8,598 nucleotides of DNA from VMCP01 sp965659745 (GTDB lineage Bacteria; Bacteroidota; Bacteroidia; NS11-12g; UBA955): NCBI GenBank assembly GCA_965659745.1, contig CBFHXF010000071.1, positions 1 through 8,598 on the forward strand, in the 5' to 3' direction. A model generated the notes under the pieces. That model was given only the letters and a program-made list of their open reading frames with translations, did not search any database and had not been told where the DNA came from. Below, one piece after another: positions 7,614 to 8,598 of the stretch. Both the position numbers and the translations under genes were made by a program. Each line of letters begins with the position of its first letter. Positions within the stretch are counted from its first letter, which is position 1.

Positions 7614-7820
7614 GCAGGGTTCACCACAAACCCTATTTACGGCAGGATAAAACTATTTTAATATTTAAACGTTTATTAACACAAGGCAATCAATGACTTA
7701 ACATTGAATTGCGAATTTGCGTTAAAATATTACGATATGCTTAATACGATAATCATTGATAATGTGGAGTTCATAGAGGTTATGGGCTTTATATGGGTAG
7801 ACGGAAGCTGGAAGGCTTTG
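7614..7820 (+). other. Non-coding stretch between the two heptad patches
   Basis: The stretch 7605-7949 holds no recognised gene. Between the heptad patches there is a small hairpin with AGGGTT (7616-7621) pairing with AACCCT (7629-7634) around a 7-nt loop and followed by ATTTA, which is weak as a terminator for the glycosyltransferase operon. A 28-codon frame starts at ATG 7737 and ends at 7823, its stop lying in the next heptad patch (see findings). The rest is AT-rich sequence without visible structure. Confidence 0.5.
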
Positions 7821-7897
7821 TAGTCTAAAGTCTAGAGTCTAGAGTTTAGGGTTTAGAGAACCCTCTAAACTCTCATCTCTCATCTCTAAACTTTTTA
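7821..7897. repeat. Inverted pair of heptanucleotide repeat tracts forming a hairpin
   Basis: The left arm has five 7-bp units at 7821-7855: TAGTCTA, AAGTCTA, GAGTCTA, GAGTTTA, GGGTTTA. The right arm carries the opposite orientation at 7863-7897: CTCTAAA, CTCTCAT, CTCTCAT, CTCTAAA, CTTTTTA. At the centre GTTTAGAG (7851-7858) pairs perfectly with CTCTAAAC (7863-7870) around the loop AACC, and the pairing extends three more base pairs with one G-T. The array lies just upstream of the tRNA-Ser promoter and could also end transcription arriving from the left. Confidence 0.8.
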
Positions 7898-7910
7898 GAA
7901 TTGTCCGTAA

Positions 7911-7937
7911 TTGGTGGATAAATAAGTCTTATATTTG
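7911..7937 (+). promoter_or_regulatory. Promoter of tRNA-Ser
   Basis: TTG at 7911-7913 and TATATTTG at 7930-7937 are separated by 16 bp, close to the Bacteroidota -33/-7 arrangement, and the -7 element is perfect and followed by the common CACC. The tRNA 5' end follows 12 nt later. This is the best-formed promoter in the window. Confidence 0.75.
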
Positions 7938-7949
7938 CACCCCAGACAG

Positions 7950-8037
7950 AGAGGGGTGTCCGAGTGGTTGAAGGAGCACGCCTGGAAAGTGTGTATACGC
8001 CAAAAGTGTATCGAGGGTTCGAATCCCTTCCCCTCTG
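7950..8037 (+). tRNA. tRNA-Ser (anticodon GGA)
   Basis: The 88-nt gene folds into a class II tRNA and decodes UCC/UCU serine codons. The acceptor arms AGAGGGG (7950-7956) and CCCCTCT (8030-8036) pair fully. The D region has TGTCCGAGTGGTTGAAGG. The anticodon stem CACGC/GTGTG (7977-7981, 7989-7993) carries the loop CTGGAAA with anticodon GGA at 7984-7986. A long variable arm of about 19 nt (7994-8012) is typical of serine tRNA. The T arm is GAGGG-TTCGAAT-CCCTT (8013-8029). The discriminator base is G at 8037. The following bases are CAA, so the CCA end is added after transcription. Confidence 0.97.
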
Positions 8038-8038
8038 C

Positions 8039-8082
8039 AAAACACAATAGAGCGCCTATTTTCAGGCGCTCTTTTGTGTTTT
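8039..8082 (+). terminator. Intrinsic terminator of tRNA-Ser
   Basis: AGAGCGCCT (8049-8057) and AGGCGCTCT (8064-8072) form a perfect 9-bp stem around ATTTTC, followed by TTTT. An outer layer AAAACACA (8039-8046) pairs with TGTGTTTT (8075-8082), so the structure also resembles a terminator when read from the other strand. It starts directly after the tRNA. Confidence 0.9.
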
Positions 8083-8088
8083 AATAGG

Positions 8089-8178
8089 ATGAGAACCCGA
8101 GCAGAGGGTTCGAACCGACGACTGTAAGGAGGAGCTCACGAGTCTGCGAAGCAGCGAGTAATCCCTTCCCCTCTGCAA
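8089..8178 (+). repeat. Extragenic element A with inverted and direct copies of the tRNA-Ser tail
   Basis: The element has a head (ATGAGAACCCGAGC), an inverted and internally deleted copy of the tRNA 3' end (GCAGAGGG then TTCGAACC, 8101-8116), a body with two mini-hairpins (CT-GTA-AG at 8122-8128 and CTGC-GAA-GCAG at 8144-8154), and a perfect 19-bp direct copy of the tRNA 3' end plus CAA (8160-8178, same as 8022-8040). GCAGAGGG at 8101 and CCCTCTGC at 8169-8176 are 8-bp terminal inverted repeats of a 76-bp core. It does not fold as a tRNA, lacks a D arm and a recognisable anticodon arm, and is not a second tRNA gene. Origin unknown. Confidence 0.7.
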
Positions 8179-8181
8179 CCC

Positions 8182-8209
8182 AATGCCCCTTTACGGGGCA
8201 TTTTTGTTT
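8182..8209 (+). terminator. Second intrinsic terminator, after the copied tRNA tail
   Basis: AATGCCCC (8182-8189) pairs with GGGGCATT (8195-8202) around TTTAC. The run TTTTTGTTTT follows, overlapping the last stem bases. It stands just after the duplicated tRNA tail, as the first terminator stands just after the real one, but its stem sequence is different. Confidence 0.85.
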
Positions 8210-8253
8210 TTAGGCGTCTGAGGTCCGTAGGACATCAAGCGAATAAAAACCAA

Positions 8254-8339
8254 AATGAACCGAGCGACGCAGGAGCTGGGCATTGGGTTGATTATCCCCC
8301 ATCCAGGGATCATGAGCGCAGCGAGTACTCCCCCAACCC
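8254..8339 (+). repeat. Extragenic element B, related to element A
   Basis: Element B has a head like that of A (ATGAACCGAGC, then GACGCAGGAG), an exact inverted copy (8278-8290) of the 13 bp at 8176-8188, and a body containing the mini-hairpin GC-GCA-GC (8316-8322). Its last part GCAGCGAGTACTCCC (8318-8332) matches 8151-8165 of element A except for one base. It closes with CAACCC (8334-8339), inverted relative to GGGTTG at 8285-8290. Phrases of the GAGCGnAGCGAG type are known to me as frequent in extragenic repeats of Bacteroidota, but no named family can be assigned here. Confidence 0.6.
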
Positions 8340-8517
8340 GTGTTCACGACCGCAGGGATTTGGCCACATACTCTTTAAAATCTTTCAAAAAACTGCGGTT
8401 AACAATTTTCAGTTTATCAAACAACTTCAATTTATACCCCCTCTGAAGGTGGCCGCTTTTTTTGACAGATAGTAAATATAAGTCCCTATGATCAAACTAT
8501 TGAAAAATAGCGTCACG
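8340..8517. other. Spacer with a possible gene remnant
   Basis: No certain gene is present. A minus-strand frame is open from 8496 to the TGA at 8344 and reads like protein (LFDKLKIVNRSFLKDFKEYV in its last part), with only a TTG at 8430 as a possible start. The mini-hairpin CC-GCA-GG (8350-8356) covers its last codons. A small hairpin CTATT-gaaa-AATAG at 8497-8510 lies just downstream of the minus-strand gene that ends at 8518 and may be its weak terminator. A run of seven T's is at 8457-8463. Confidence 0.35.
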
Positions 8518-8598
8518 TTAGTAGCGCATGTCATCAACGTCTATCCTAATAGGCGTAAAAAAGCCAGGATTGCCATACTTCCAACGTGTATCATCAGA
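8518..8598 (-). CDS. C-terminal end of an unidentified gene, 5' end outside window
   Basis: The minus strand is open from the right edge for 26 codons and stops at TAA (8520-8518). The residues read like an ordinary protein tail (WKYGNPGFFTPIRIDVDDMR, then Y). The terminal aromatic residue occurs in outer-membrane proteins, but no beta-barrel pattern can be shown on so short a piece, so no function is given. A competing plus-strand frame starts at ATG 8488 (MIKLLKNSVTLVAHVINVYP) and is also open to the edge. The minus reading is preferred for its composition, and the two cannot both be ordinary genes. Confidence 0.45.
   Translation of the reverse strand, partial: SDDTRWKYGNPGFFTPIRIDVDDMRY

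Noticed and set aside
8083..8178. A second, damaged tRNA-Ser gene
   Set aside because: Only the 3' tail is present. There is no D arm, no serine anticodon arm and no matching 5' acceptor strand in the right orientation beyond the inverted tail copy.
8255..8446. 63-codon plus-strand frame across element B
   Set aside because: It starts in the repeat head and runs across inverted repeats and mini-hairpins with no protein-like pattern.

Overview
The window looks like chromosomal DNA of a member of the Bacteroidota, probably an uncultured Flavobacteriia- or Chitinophagia-like lineage. Four things suggest this: several perfect TAnnTTTG (-7 type) promoter elements, no Shine-Dalgarno sequences ahead of the genes, an Asn/Thr/Tyr-rich secreted beta-helix protein of the kind usually exported by the type IX secretion system, and a tRNA gene without an encoded CCA. 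The assignment rests on these features only; no database was consulted.

Layout. (1) 1-2532, minus strand: the first 844 residues of a large secreted protein with a signal peptide. Its centre is a degenerate repeat of about 30 residues rich in tyrosine; the C-terminus lies outside the window. (2) 2533-2868: AT-rich intergenic DNA. (3) 2869-4419, minus: a COG2509-type FAD-dependent dehydrogenase. It is divergent from (4) trpS (4479-5477, plus), with only 59 bp between the two starts. (5) 5506-6462 and 6459-7604, plus: a membrane-anchored family-2 (DPM1/GtrB-like) glycosyltransferase overlapped by 4 nt by a GT-B (GT4-like) glycosyltransferase. This pair probably acts in polyprenyl-phosphate-sugar and surface-glycan synthesis. 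(6) 7586-7949: non-coding DNA with two patches of heptanucleotide repeats, the first of which encodes the end of the GT4 gene. (7) 7950-8037: tRNA-Ser(GGA) with a clear promoter and a strong terminator. (8) 8083-8360: a block of extragenic repeats that carry direct and inverted copies of the tRNA 3' tail and of the next terminator, together with several very short GNN-triloop hairpins. (9) 8518-8598, minus: the last codons of an unidentified gene.

The protein-coding genes, apart from the Tyr-rich one, are ordinary household or glycan genes. The most unusual material is the tyrosine ladder of the secreted protein, the heptad repeats that supply a stop codon, and the tRNA-tail-copying repeat block downstream of tRNA-Ser. 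In addition, three promoter elements sit only 4-8 nt from their start codons, which suggests leaderless or nearly leaderless transcripts.
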